Shown: in pieces, positions 37,910 through 46,845 of the stretch
Position numbering within the stretch: the first letter of the stretch is position 1
How the letters are laid out: each line of letters starts with the position of its first letter
Origin: an uncultured Phycisphaerales bacterium
Lineage (GTDB): Bacteria; Planctomycetota; Phycisphaerae; Phycisphaerales; UBA1924
DNA: 64,000 bases
Assembly (NCBI GenBank): GCA_937995595.1
Contig: CALKJW010000007.1
Span: 1-64,000, forward strand
Reading direction: 5' to 3'
Translations under genes and position numbers: made by a program
Notes under the pieces: generated by a model
Databases searched by the model: none
What the model was told of the DNA's origin: nothing
Seen by the model: only the letters and a program-made list of their open reading frames with translations

Positions 37910-38260
37910 ATGAGCGAATCCAGTTTCCTTGCCGTCGGCGACCACGTCGGGCTGCTGCTGGGCACGGTCCGGTGCGAGAAGGTCGGCGCTCGCGAGGCTC
38001 AGATCATCGAGAAGGAACTGGACGCGCTCGCGCCCGGGCGCGGCTGGCGGATCGTGCTGGACATGTCCGGCGTCACGATGCTCGCCTCGATGGGTCTGGG
38101 GCTGCTGGTCTCGACGCACAAGAAGGCCAAGAGCAACGGCGGCGCGCTGGTCATCTGCCACGTGCGGCCCGAACTGCTGCAACTGATCCAACTCACGCAC
38201 CTGCAGAAGGTGCTCAAGATCGTGCCGGACAGGAACGCCGCGCTGAAGGCCCTCGTGTGA
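37910..38260 (+). CDS. STAS-domain protein (anti-sigma factor antagonist)
   Basis: A 116-residue single STAS domain. The core VLDMSGVTMLASMGLGLLVSTH corresponds to the DLSxVxxxDSxGLG segment of SpoIIAA/RsbV, with a Ser in the phospho-acceptor region (AS-MG). Such proteins are regulated by phosphorylation by an anti-sigma kinase and dephosphorylation by SpoIIE-type phosphatases; one such phosphatase is at 7745-9037, but linkage is unproven. ATG 37910 is chosen as it gives the standard start; upstream frame is not coding. The TGA overlaps the purN GTG. No kinase gene is in the window. Confidence 0.87.
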   Translation: MSESSFLAVGDHVGLLLGTVRCEKVGAREAQIIEKELDALAPGRGWRIVLDMSGVTMLASMGLGLLVSTHKKAKSNGGALVICHVRPELLQLIQLTHLQKVLKIVPDRNAALKALV

Positions 38261-38907
38261 GCCCCCCCGCCTCTCCGACTTTGCACGCTCCCCGGGCGCC
38301 CGGCGCACCGTCTGTGCCGGTCGTCGTCATGCTCTCGGGCGCGGGGCGGACGCTGGCCAACCTGCTGGCGTGCGCCGACCGCGGCACGCTGCGGGCCCGC
38401 GTTGCGCTGGTTGTCGCTTCGCGCCAGTGCGCGGGCGCGGAACTGGCGCGGCAGCGCGGCCTGCCGACGATCGTCGAGCCCGGCGACCTCTCCGCGGCGC
38501 GGCTCGAGGCGATCGCGCGCGACGCCGGCGCGTCGTGGGTCGTGCTCGCGGGCTACCTGCGCCGGCTCGGCATCCCGTCCTCGCTGGCCGACCGCGTGGT
38601 GAACATCCACCCCGCGCTGCTGCCGAGTTTCGGCGGCGCGGGCATGTTCGGCCTGCGCGTGCACCGCGCCGTGATCGAAGCCGGCTGCAAGGTCTCGGGG
38701 TGCACGGTGCACCTGTGCGACCAGGAGTACGACCGCGGGCCGATCGTCGCGCAGGCCGCGTGCCCGGTGCTCGACGACGACACGCCGGAGACGCTCGCGG
38801 CACGCGTGTTCGACCTCGAATGCCGAACGTACCCCGACGCGCTGGAACTTCTGCTCGCCGGCCGCGTACGAGTGGAGGGCCGCCGCGCAAGGGTGGTGTC
38901 CGGGTAG
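38257..38907 (+). CDS. purN: Phosphoribosylglycinamide formyltransferase (GAR transformylase)
   Basis: PurN formylates GAR with 10-formyl-THF in de novo purine synthesis. The 216-residue protein starts VVVMLSGAGRTLANLLACA and has the active-site segment VVNIHPALLPSFGGAGMFG, with catalytic Asn and His, then HLCDQEYDRGPIVAQAACPV with the catalytic Asp. The usual SGxGSN is here SGAGRT, a minor change at the phosphate loop. The GTG start at 38257 overlaps the STAS gene stop (GTGA), so it is translationally coupled to a regulatory gene that has no obvious connection with purines. purH lies far upstream. Confidence 0.92.
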   Translation: MSPPASPTLHAPRAPGAPSVPVVVMLSGAGRTLANLLACADRGTLRARVALVVASRQCAGAELARQRGLPTIVEPGDLSAARLEAIARDAGASWVVLAGYLRRLGIPSSLADRVVNIHPALLPSFGGAGMFGLRVHRAVIEAGCKVSGCTVHLCDQEYDRGPIVAQAACPVLDDDTPETLAARVFDLECRTYPDALELLLAGRVRVEGRRARVVSG

Positions 38908-38929
38908 CCGCGGTGCGCAGGGTCGAGAC

Positions 38930-40492
38930 ATGGTCCATCGAGCCGCGATGCTGGTTGCGTGGGCCGCGCTGGTTGCCCCGGCGCACGGCGCGGCCGCCGC
39001 GCAGCCCACCGAACCACCGCCGGAACGGCACACCGAGCGCGAAACGTCGGAGCCCGCGCTCTCGCGCGAGGAGCACGAGGAGGTCTTCCTGAAGGCCATG
39101 CGCCGCGGCGACCTCGACGCCGCGGAGCGCGCCCTGCTCGCGTGGACGCGCGACGACGGCGAGAACTTCGTGCCGTGGTACAACCTCGCGTGCGTCCTGT
39201 CGGTGCGCGGCAAGATCGAGCCCGCGGCGGACGCTCTGCAGCAGTCGGTCGTCAAGGGCTTTGCGGACTTCCACACGCTCACGACCGACCCAGACCTGCG
39301 CCACCTCCGCGGTACCGAGACCTACAAGGCCATCGTCGAGGGGTGGGACCGCATCATCGACTCGCGGATCGACGCGCAGCTCGACGCCGCGAAGAAGGTC
39401 TTCCGCGGCACGCCGGGCAGGCCGTACACGTTCGAGAAGGACGCGGACCTGCGGCTGGCGTACATCAGCGCGTTCGACGCCGCGACCTTCGCGCAGGCGC
39501 GACAGGAGATCGCGCTGCTCACGCACTGGTGGGAGACGCTGGTGCTCCCGGCGGAGGAACCGCTGCGCACCGGCAGGCGCGCGGCGGAAGCCGGGGGCGA
39601 GCCCGGCGCGCGGCCCGCCCCGCCGTGGGTGACGATCGTCCTGCCGAGCAGGCCAGATTACCTGCGCTGGGTGACGCAGCGCTACGGCGCGGCCGGGCAG
39701 GGCGTGGGCGGGGCCTACAGCCACGACGAGAAGCGGCTGGTCGCGATGGACGCGGGCTCGACGCTGCGCCACGAGTACTGGCACGCGCTGCACTGGCGGC
39801 ACATGGACCAACTCGGCCAGCGCCACCCGGTGTGGGTCATGGAGGGCCTGTGCAGCCTGGTCGAGGACGTCGAGCCCGCGCCCGGCGGCTTCCGCGCGCT
39901 GCCGAGTTGGCGCACCAACATGGCCCGCCGGCTGGCCAACGCCAACGCGCTCATGCCGTGGGAGGCACTGTTCGAGATGGGCCAGCGCCGGTTCGTCGGC
40001 ACGCGACCGCTGGCCTGCTACGCGCAGGCCCGCGCGGTGTTCATGTTCCTGGCCGAGCGCGGCAGGCTGCGCGACTGGTACACGGCGTACGTCCGCGGCT
40101 ACGCCGACGACCGCACCGGCGCACGGGCGATGGAAGAGGTCTTCGGCGCGCCGCTGGCCGACGTCGAGAAGCAGTTCCGCGCGTGGCTGCGCGAGGTGCC
40201 GACGGTGGCCGAGGAGATCCGCCCCGGCATGGCCAACCTGCCGTTCGACGTCAACCCCGGCGTGGGCGACGGCGTCGTCGTCGACAGCACGCCGCGCGGC
40301 AAGGCCGGGCGCGAGTCGGGGCTGCGGCTGCGCGACGTGATCACCGCGATCGACGGCCAACCCGTGCGCGACATGAACGACTTCGTGCGAATCATCGGCG
40401 ACCGCGAGCCGGGCGAGCGCGTGCGCGTCGCGTACCGGCGCGGGAGGACGAACGCAGAAACCACCGTGGAACTGGTCCGGCAGCCGGGCTGA
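38930..40492 (+). CDS. TPR - HExxH metallopeptidase-like - PDZ protein
   Basis: A 520-residue exported protein. The signal peptide (MVHRAAMLVAWAALVAPAHG, cleavage near AAAAQ) is followed by an N-terminal TPR-like helical region (50-120). The middle is a gluzincin-type peptidase: LRHEYWHALH gives HExxH at 281-285, and VWVMEGLC supplies the likely third ligand Glu305. The C-terminal domain (about 415-520) is PDZ, with SGLRLRDVITAIDGQPV as its ligand-binding and strand segment. This order resembles DUF1570-type putative peptidases of planctomycetes, function unknown. Start ATG 38930. It converges with kdsC with a 7-base gap. Confidence 0.82.
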   Translation: MVHRAAMLVAWAALVAPAHGAAAAQPTEPPPERHTERETSEPALSREEHEEVFLKAMRRGDLDAAERALLAWTRDDGENFVPWYNLACVLSVRGKIEPAADALQQSVVKGFADFHTLTTDPDLRHLRGTETYKAIVEGWDRIIDSRIDAQLDAAKKVFRGTPGRPYTFEKDADLRLAYISAFDAATFAQARQEIALLTHWWETLVLPAEEPLRTGRRAAEAGGEPGARPAPPWVTIVLPSRPDYLRWVTQRYGAAGQGVGGAYSHDEKRLVAMDAGSTLRHEYWHALHWRHMDQLGQRHPVWVMEGLCSLVEDVEPAPGGFRALPSWRTNMARRLANANALMPWEALFEMGQRRFVGTRPLACYAQARAVFMFLAERGRLRDWYTAYVRGYADDRTGARAMEEVFGAPLADVEKQFRAWLREVPTVAEEIRPGMANLPFDVNPGVGDGVVVDSTPRGKAGRESGLRLRDVITAIDGQPVRDMNDFVRIIGDREPGERVRVAYRRGRTNAETTVELVRQPG

Positions 40493-40499
40493 GCCGCGC

Positions 40500-41009
40500 T
40501 CAGTCGAACAGAGACAGGGCACGCTCGTACATACTGTTGAGCACCAGCAGGTGCTCGACGGCCTCGCGCACCGCGCCGCGCCCGCCGCGCGCGATGGTCA
40601 CGAACTTCGCCGCGGCCTTCACCTCCGGCGCGGCGTCGGCCACGGCGATCGGGAACCCCACCAAACGCAGCGCGGGCAGGTCGGGCCAGTCGTCGCCGAT
40701 GAACGCGGCCCGCGCCAGCGGCACGTTGCACGCGGCCGCGAGTCTGGTGACCGCCTCGCGCTTGTCTCCGCACCCCTGCACGACGTGGGCGATGCCCAGT
40801 TCGCGCGCGCGGTGCTCGACGGCGCGCCCCGCGCGCCGGGTGATGATGCCCGCGTGCAGGCCCAGGCGCAGCCACGTGGTGATGGCCAGGCCGTCGCGGA
40901 CGTTGAACCGCTTGATCTCGCGCCCGTCGTCGTCGAGCATGATCGAGCCGTCGGTCATCACGCCGTCGACGTCGAGCGCGAGCAGGGAGAAGGCGGGAGT
41001 GTCGGGCAT
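40500..41009 (-). CDS. kdsC: 3-deoxy-D-manno-octulosonate 8-phosphate phosphatase
   Basis: KdsC removes phosphate from Kdo-8-P, the third step of the Kdo pathway for LPS. The 169-residue C0-type HAD has the motif I LDVDGVMTDGSI (from about residue 12, with the Asp nucleophile and acid/base Asp), then RFNVRDGLAITTWL, the Thr of motif II in GIITRR, and motif IV GDDWPDLPAL. No cap domain is present, as expected for this tetrameric family. It lies four bases downstream of kdsD on the same strand, so an operon is very likely, and this pairing makes the call strong. The start ATG 41009 is clear. Confidence 0.95.
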   Translation of the reverse strand: MPDTPAFSLLALDVDGVMTDGSIMLDDDGREIKRFNVRDGLAITTWLRLGLHAGIITRRAGRAVEHRARELGIAHVVQGCGDKREAVTRLAAACNVPLARAAFIGDDWPDLPALRLVGFPIAVADAAPEVKAAAKFVTIARGGRGAVREAVEHLLVLNSMYERALSLFD

Positions 41010-41013
41010 CTGA

Positions 41014-42129
41014 CTACTCCGCTTCGATCAGCCGCATGGCGATCAGGTCCTGCACGTCGAGGATGCCGACGGGCCGGCCCGCGTCGTCGACGACGGGGAT
41101 CTCGTCGCGCCGGTGCTCGCGCACCATGTTCACCGCGTCGCGCACCAGCGCGGTGTCGCGGATGGTCTGCGGCGCGCGGGTCATCAGTTCGCGCGCGGGC
41201 CGGTCGAGTTCGGCGTGCGAGCGCAGCACCACGCGCCGGATGTCCGCGTCGGTGAAGATGCCCGACAGCACGCCCGTCGCGCGGTCCACCAGCAGCAGCG
41301 CGCCAGGCCGTCGCACGCCCGGAAGGTCCGACGCGCGCATCGCCTCGCGCATGCTCACGTCGTCCGGGGTCGCGGCGAGGTTCCGGCCCACCCTGAACCG
41401 CAGCACCTCCCCCACCGTCTGCAGCAGCCCGCCCAGCGCGCCGCCCGGGTGCCGCTTGCGGAAGTCGTCGTCGGTGAAGTTCCGCCGACGCGCGGCGCAC
41501 AGCGCCAGCGCGTCGCCGAGCGCCAGCGTCGCGGTCGTCGAGCACGTCGGCGCGGGAGAGATCGCCGCGTCGTCGCACGCGCCGATGGCGAGGCTCACCG
41601 TCGCCAGCCGTTCCAGCGTGAGCGCGTTCCCGCCGTCCGATCCGCGCGTGACCGCGATGACCGGCAGGTTGTCCTGCCGAAGGATCGCCGCGAGGCTCAC
41701 GACCTCCGCCGTTTCGCCCGAGTACGACAGCGCGACGCACACGTCCGTCGCCCGGAAACGCCCGAGGTCGCCGTGCGCGGCCTCCGCCGGGTGCACGAAG
41801 TGCGACGGGATGCCGACCGACGAGAGCGTCGCGGCGATCTTCTGGCCGATCAGGCCCGACTTGCCCAGCCCCGTCACCAGCACGCTGCCGCCCGCGTCGG
41901 CACAGCGGACGATCAGCCCCACGGCCTCGCGGAAGGCGGGCCCGAGCGTGTCTGCGAGACGGTTGACCGCCGCGGCCTCGGCCTGCAGCAGCCGGCGGGC
42001 AAAGGCCTCTTCACCGACCGCCGGGTCGTGCGCGGAGCGGACGGAACCCTGAGCGGTCTGCGAGGGGGGCGGCGGGCGGGTCGGCGCGGGGGGCGAATCG
42101 GCGTGCGTCACTCGGGGCGTGCCGGGCAT
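41014..42129 (-). CDS. kdsD: Arabinose 5-phosphate isomerase
   Basis: KdsD converts ribulose-5-P to arabinose-5-P, the first committed step of Kdo synthesis. The 371-residue protein has a SIS isomerase domain, with GGSVLVTGLGKSGLIGQKIA, SHFVHPAEAAHGDLG and ALSYSGETAEVVSLA, and the HPGGALG signature. Two CBS domains follow (about 250-371), ending with MVREHRRDEIPVVDDAGRPVG. An N-terminal Pro-rich stretch of about 40 residues precedes the SIS domain; start ATG 42129 is the only start close to the divergent scpA promoter region, but a downstream start is possible. kdsC follows four bases after. Both genes imply a Gram-negative LPS. Confidence 0.94.
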   Translation of the reverse strand: MPGTPRVTHADSPPAPTRPPPPSQTAQGSVRSAHDPAVGEEAFARRLLQAEAAAVNRLADTLGPAFREAVGLIVRCADAGGSVLVTGLGKSGLIGQKIAATLSSVGIPSHFVHPAEAAHGDLGRFRATDVCVALSYSGETAEVVSLAAILRQDNLPVIAVTRGSDGGNALTLERLATVSLAIGACDDAAISPAPTCSTTATLALGDALALCAARRRNFTDDDFRKRHPGGALGGLLQTVGEVLRFRVGRNLAATPDDVSMREAMRASDLPGVRRPGALLLVDRATGVLSGIFTDADIRRVVLRSHAELDRPARELMTRAPQTIRDTALVRDAVNMVREHRRDEIPVVDDAGRPVGILDVQDLIAMRLIEAE

Positions 42130-42192
42130 GGGGATAGGGTAGACTGGTGGGCCGCCGTTCTGCCCCGTACGTTCCCCAAGCGCGGAGCCCGC

Positions 42193-43125
42193 ATGGTCGC
42201 CGAGTACAAGGTCCGGCTTGAAGCGTTCGAAGGCCCGCTGGACCTTCTGCTGTTTCTCATCCGCCGCGCCGAGGTGGACATCCACGACATCCCGATCGCG
42301 ACGATCACCGAGCAGTACCTGTCGTATCTGGAGCAACTGACCGGCGCGGGCGAGTCGGTCCGGATCGACATCGAGCGTGCGGGAGAGTTTCTCGTGATGG
42401 CCGCGACGCTGATGGAGATCAAGTCGCGCATGCTCGCCCCGCCGTCGGCCGACGGCGCCGAGAGCGGCGAGCCGGCGTCGCACGCCGCCGGTGACAACAA
42501 GGCCCCGGTCGATCCGCGCGCCGAACTGGTCCGGCAACTGCTCGAGTACAAGCGCTTCCGCGACGCCACCGAGCGGCTCGAGGAGTACCGCTCGGAGTGG
42601 GACCGGCGGTTCCCCGTCGGCGCGGCGGGGCGGCCCGAGGCGCCCGCGGACGAGACCCCGGCCGACGACGAGCCCGCGGACATCGAGGACGTGGACCTTG
42701 TCGACCTGGTCGAGGCGTTCGCGCGGATCATCGAGACCGTGGACCTCGCCCGCGTCGGCGAGCACCGCGTAGTGCTCGACGACACGCCGGTGGAGATCCA
42801 CGCCGAGGACATACTCGACCAGTTGCGTCGGCGCGCCGAGGCCTCGCTCGCGGCGCAGATCGCGGGCACCGGCACGGCCGAACTCGAGTTCGCCGAAATC
42901 TTCGCCGGTCGCACCCGATCGGAAATGATCGGCCTGTTCCTGGCGATGCTCGAACTGGTCCGGCAGCGCCGCATCGCCGTGCGGCAGGAGAGTACGACGG
43001 GCACGATCTTCCTCGGCCTGTCGGGCGAAGAGGAGTCGCAAGCCGCGGCGGAATCATCCGAACAAGCCGGAGCGACCGGCGCGCAGGCCCAAGCCGCGGC
43101 CGGTCGGCCGGAGCACCACGGATGA
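42193..43125 (+). CDS. scpA: Segregation and condensation protein A
   Basis: ScpA is the kleisin that bridges SMC heads in the bacterial condensin complex. The 310-residue protein begins YKVRLEAFEGPLDLLLFLI, then VDIHDIPIATITEQYL and ATLMEIKSRMLAP, the classical N-terminal ScpA block. The C-terminal winged-helix part (IGLFLAMLELVRQRRIAVRQ) closes it. An acidic insert lies near the middle and a Gln/Ala tail at the end. ATG 42193 has GGAG nine bases upstream. The stop overlaps the next ATG as ATGA. scpB and smc are not in this window. Confidence 0.95.
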   Translation: MVAEYKVRLEAFEGPLDLLLFLIRRAEVDIHDIPIATITEQYLSYLEQLTGAGESVRIDIERAGEFLVMAATLMEIKSRMLAPPSADGAESGEPASHAAGDNKAPVDPRAELVRQLLEYKRFRDATERLEEYRSEWDRRFPVGAAGRPEAPADETPADDEPADIEDVDLVDLVEAFARIIETVDLARVGEHRVVLDDTPVEIHAEDILDQLRRRAEASLAAQIAGTGTAELEFAEIFAGRTRSEMIGLFLAMLELVRQRRIAVRQESTTGTIFLGLSGEEESQAAAESSEQAGATGAQAQAAAGRPEHHG

Positions 43126-43796
43126 GCCGGTTCCCGCCCGAATCGCAACCGACGCCGCACCCGGGTCCCCTCGCCCCGCCGACGACGCCCGGCGCGCTGT
43201 CCATCCCGGATCGGCCGGCCGCGTGGCCGAGCGTGCTGGGCATCGTCTGCATCGTTCTCGGCGCGCTGGGCACGCTCGGCGGGTTGTGGGGCGTCGCTTC
43301 GAGCGTCATGATGATGACGGGCGCCATGCCCGTGCAGACCATGGGCGCGGGTCCGGCAACACCGGACATCGCCCAGTCCATCCGCACCATGGCCCCGATG
43401 CAGATCGTTGCCGAGGCCCTCAAGTTCCTGTGCGGGTCCGCGCTCATGCTCGTAGGCTGGTTCATGTACCGGCGGCGGCCTGTCGCGCGCCCCGCGGCGG
43501 TGTGGTGGTCGATCGCGAAGATCGTTGTCGCGCTGGGCAGCACCGCGATCGCGGCGTGGATGCAGTACGTGATCATGACCGACATCTCGCGGGCGGTCGC
43601 CGCGGACCCCAGCGCGCCGGCCCAGATGCAGGGCGTGATGACCGGCATGATGGCCGCGACGATCGGCGTGATGGTGGTCTGGGGCATCGTGTGGGGCTGC
43701 GCGCTGCCGGTGTTCATGCTGGTCTGGTTCTCTCGGGCCGGCGTCCGGGCGGAGGTCGCGCGCTGGGCCGACCGCCAGCACGGGTGGGTGTCCTGA
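43122..43796 (+). CDS. Hypothetical membrane protein
   Basis: A 224-residue integral membrane protein I do not recognise. After a Pro-rich cytoplasmic N-terminus of about 40 residues come four likely TM segments: SVLGIVCIVLGALGTLGGLW, AEALKFLCGSALMLVGWFMY, WSIAKIVVALGSTAIAAWM and GVMVVWGIVWGCALPVFMLV. A Met-rich loop lies between TM1 and TM2. The start codon overlaps the scpA stop (ATGA), so it is translated with scpA, and the zinc-ribbon membrane protein gene follows 18 bases later. No catalytic motifs are seen. Role unknown. Confidence 0.75.
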   Translation: MSRFPPESQPTPHPGPLAPPTTPGALSIPDRPAAWPSVLGIVCIVLGALGTLGGLWGVASSVMMMTGAMPVQTMGAGPATPDIAQSIRTMAPMQIVAEALKFLCGSALMLVGWFMYRRRPVARPAAVWWSIAKIVVALGSTAIAAWMQYVIMTDISRAVAADPSAPAQMQGVMTGMMAATIGVMVVWGIVWGCALPVFMLVWFSRAGVRAEVARWADRQHGWVS

Positions 43797-43814
43797 GACG
43801 GGCGCGGACGAACG

Positions 43815-45380
43815 ATGCGCTGCAAGAACTGCGACTATCCCCTCTGGCAGATCCGCGACCGCAAGTGCCCGGAGTGCGGCACGGCCTTCCGCCCCAGCGA
43901 GTTCGACTTTGTCCTCAACTCGGTGCGGTTCTGCTGCCCGGACTGCGACCAGGCGTACTACGGCACGGGCGAGCGCGGGCACCTGGTGCCGCGGACGTTC
44001 GCGTGCGTCTCGTGCGGGCGCACCGTGGACATGGACGACATGGTCCTGCTGCCGACGCAGGGGGTGCGTGAGGAACAGACCAAGGTCGAGATGAACCCGT
44101 GGCTGGAGCGCGACAGGCGCGGGTTCTTCCGCGCGTGGCTGAGCACGACGCTCAAGGCGCTCGGCACGCCCAACCGCCTGATGGAGGCGACGCCCGACGG
44201 CGCCTCGACGCTGCAGGCCGCGTGGTACGCGGCCGTCTGCAACGGCGTGTACGCGTTCACCGGCGTGCTGCTCCCCTTCGGCGCGATCATCCTGTTTGCG
44301 GCCTTTGGCGCGGGCGGCGGGGGAGGCGCTTTCGGCCCGCTCGGCGGCCTTGCGGGCTTTTATCTCGGATCGGTGCTGGCGGTGCTGGTCGGCGCGTTCA
44401 TCTGGGCCGCCGCGGCGCACCTGATCCTCGTGCTCACGGGGCCGGTCGCCGCGGGGATCGGTCGCACGACGCAGTGCATGCTGTACTCCAGCGCGGCGAT
44501 GCTCATCCTCGCCATCCCGTGCCTGGGCGCCTATTTCTCGTTCATCAGCGGCATCTGGTGGGCGGTCGCGGCGACGATCATGGTGCTCGCCGCGCAGCGC
44601 GTGCAGGTGTGGCGCGCGGTCGTCGCGGTGCTCGCGCCGCTGGTCGTGGTCGTCGGCATCTCGGTCCTCGGCGTCGCGGGGATGATCTGGTACTCAACGT
44701 CGCAGGCCTCGGCCGCGGCGGCGCAGGCCCAGGCGCAGGCCGCGCAGGCGCAGGCCAGCGCCGCGGCGGCGATGAACAACCCCTACCCGTTCGACCCCGA
44801 GGCCGGGCGCATCCACCAGTGGGCGACAGCGCTGCGTACGCATGTGTCAAAGCACGACCAATGGCCGACGCACCCCGCGGAACTGCTCAAGGTCGACGGC
44901 GCGTGGGCGGGGCACTTTGTGAGCAACCGGATCGGCGGGGCCGCCCCGTTGATCGGCGAGGGCGCCGAGATGGGGCAGTCGAAAGCGCGGATCGGCGCCA
45001 TGACGGTGGCCGATTTCCTGACGGCCGACGCCGCGACCCAGGACCTGGCGGTGCGCAGCGCGATGACCAGCATCCCCGAGGGCACGATCGCCTGCCGCGT
45101 GGGCGACACGGTCTTCGTCTACTACGGCATCGACCCGGCCGACGGGCCGGGCGAACTGTGGACCGTGATCGGCCACAACGAACCGCGCGCCGGCAGTCGG
45201 CAGGCAACCACGTTGATCTGGGTTGGCCGGGCCGACGGCACGCTGGACCGCTTTGCGCCGATGGAACTCGCCTCGCGCCTGGCGGAGCAGAACGCGCTGC
45301 GCGCGGCCAACGGCCTGCCGCCGATCCCGGATCTGGACACCATCACCGCCGAGCGGCCGGCGGTGCGCGAGCAGCCCTGA
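43815..45380 (+). CDS. Zinc-ribbon multi-pass membrane protein, Yip1-like
   Basis: A 521-residue protein. The N-terminal 75 residues hold several CxxC zinc ribbons: MRCKNCDYPLWQIRDRKCPE with CGTAF, then FCCPDCDQAYYG and FACVSCGRT. A central Yip1-like region (WYAAVCNGVYAFTGVLLPFG, LAVLVGAFIWAAAAHLILVL, MLYSSAAMLILAIPCLGAYF, and others) has five or six TM helices. After an Ala/Gln-rich linker comes a C-terminal soluble domain (from about residue 330) with WATALRTHVSKHDQWPTHPA, which I know from planctomycete type II secretion-like 'prepilin C-terminal' proteins only loosely. Function unknown. It is probably co-transcribed with the previous gene. Confidence 0.72.
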   Translation: MRCKNCDYPLWQIRDRKCPECGTAFRPSEFDFVLNSVRFCCPDCDQAYYGTGERGHLVPRTFACVSCGRTVDMDDMVLLPTQGVREEQTKVEMNPWLERDRRGFFRAWLSTTLKALGTPNRLMEATPDGASTLQAAWYAAVCNGVYAFTGVLLPFGAIILFAAFGAGGGGGAFGPLGGLAGFYLGSVLAVLVGAFIWAAAAHLILVLTGPVAAGIGRTTQCMLYSSAAMLILAIPCLGAYFSFISGIWWAVAATIMVLAAQRVQVWRAVVAVLAPLVVVVGISVLGVAGMIWYSTSQASAAAAQAQAQAAQAQASAAAAMNNPYPFDPEAGRIHQWATALRTHVSKHDQWPTHPAELLKVDGAWAGHFVSNRIGGAAPLIGEGAEMGQSKARIGAMTVADFLTADAATQDLAVRSAMTSIPEGTIACRVGDTVFVYYGIDPADGPGELWTVIGHNEPRAGSRQATTLIWVGRADGTLDRFAPMELASRLAEQNALRAANGLPPIPDLDTITAERPAVREQP

Positions 45381-45431
45381 CCGCCCGGGCCCGCACCGCG
45401 GCGATCCCGATGTTGCGCAGCGCGGCGAAGT

Positions 45432-46829
45432 TCACCGCACGGGGATGTGCCGTAGGAGGAACGGATCCAGCGGCGTGGACGTGTTGCCCGTGTTTTCCAG
45501 GTCGTGGCGCATCATCGTCCAGGCGTTGGAGTGCGAGGCCCGCCCGGCAAAGCCCGTGACGGCGACCGCCAGTCCGTAGCGCGGCGTCGTCTGGCCATCA
45601 GGTCCCCGCTCCCCGCCGCCGCCAACGACAAAGAACGCGTCGAGCAGGCCGTCGCCGTTCAGGTCGGCCAGCACCGCGCCGTTTGAGCCGTCGGAAGCGC
45701 GCCGGCCGTCGCCGAGCAGCGCCGACCCGTCGAACCGATGGACCAGCGTGCCGCCGTCAAAGACGGCGAGCAAACCGCCGCCGGTCACGATGGCGACGTC
45801 GGGCCGCCCGTCGCCGGTCAGGTCGGCGACGCTGGCGCCGCGTGCGGCGTGCCCCGCCGAGGCCGGCCAACTGCGCCGCCCGCCGTCGGGCGTGCCGTCG
45901 AGCGTCATCGCGCCCCAGCGGACGCTGGTCCACAGCACGCGCAGCGCGCCATCCGGCCCGACGGGCGCGACCACGCACGGGGCCATGACGTAATGATCGC
46001 CGCTGGGCCTGTCCCACCGCACGCGGCCCGTCCGCGCCTCGACGCAGCGCACGCGCCCGTCGTAGCAACCAATCAACAGCAGCCGTTCGTCGCCGTCGCT
46101 GGCCAGCGCGGGGCCGTGGTAGACGCTGTCGGGCAGTTCGACACGCCACAGGCGCGAGCCGTCCCTGCCGGAAAGCGCGTACAGGCCCAGGTCGTCCTTG
46201 CGGCGCGAGAACACGCCGGCGACGTAGTCCTTCACGCCGTCGCCGTCGAGGTCGAGCACCAGCGGGCAGGTCTGGACGGCGTTGAGCGTCCGGCCGTCGG
46301 CCGGGTCGGGCGCGACCTGCAGCACGCGCAGCACCGCGCCGTCGGTTCCGGCCAGCACGTGCAGACGGCCCTTGAAGGTCCCGACGACGACCTCCGTCGC
46401 CCCGTCGCCGGTCGCGTCGCCGATCCACGGCGGCGTGTCGATGCACTCGCCGTCGCCGAGGAACGTGTCCCACCTGGCCTTGCCCGTCGCCGCGTCAAGG
46501 CACAGCACGCGGCAGCCCGACGAGTTTGGCGCGACCAGGTCCAGCCGCCCGTCGCCGGTCACGTCGGCGAACTTGCACGAGGCGTCGTAGCAGTGGTCGC
46601 CGTCGGCGTACTCCCAGATCGGCGCGCCGTCCTTGCCCGACAGCACGATCACGCGCGAGTCGCCGAAGTACGTGCAGAACGCCACGTCGGCGAACCCGTC
46701 GCCGTTCACGTCGGCCACCGCCGCGGACCCGAAGCAGTGCGACCCGAGCGGGTACGTCCACAGGACGCGCAGGCCGTCGGGCTCTGTGCTCGCCAACGCC
46801 GCGGCCGCGACCAACGCATGCGCCAACAT
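45432..46829 (-). CDS. FG-GAP/VCBS repeat secreted protein
   Basis: A 465-residue exported protein. A short signal peptide (MLAHALVAAAALA) is followed by a beta-propeller built from FG-GAP/VCBS-type repeats with calcium loops, for example AVADVNGDGFADVAF, KFADVTGDGRLDLVA, GDATGDGATEVVV, VLDLDGDGVKDYVA, VADLTGDGRPDVAIV and LADLNGDGLLDAFF. Alternate blades are PQQ-like (ALSGRDGSRLWRV, CVEARTGRVRWDR). It is probably a surface or periplasmic scaffold; no enzymatic motif is visible. ATG 46829 has GGAGGG six bases upstream. Sixteen bases upstream lies scoB on the same strand. Confidence 0.85.
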   Translation of the reverse strand: MLAHALVAAAALASTEPDGLRVLWTYPLGSHCFGSAAVADVNGDGFADVAFCTYFGDSRVIVLSGKDGAPIWEYADGDHCYDASCKFADVTGDGRLDLVAPNSSGCRVLCLDAATGKARWDTFLGDGECIDTPPWIGDATGDGATEVVVGTFKGRLHVLAGTDGAVLRVLQVAPDPADGRTLNAVQTCPLVLDLDGDGVKDYVAGVFSRRKDDLGLYALSGRDGSRLWRVELPDSVYHGPALASDGDERLLLIGCYDGRVRCVEARTGRVRWDRPSGDHYVMAPCVVAPVGPDGALRVLWTSVRWGAMTLDGTPDGGRRSWPASAGHAARGASVADLTGDGRPDVAIVTGGGLLAVFDGGTLVHRFDGSALLGDGRRASDGSNGAVLADLNGDGLLDAFFVVGGGGERGPDGQTTPRYGLAVAVTGFAGRASHSNAWTMMRHDLENTGNTSTPLDPFLLRHIPVR

Positions 46830-46845
46830 GGGATGTCCCTCCGGT

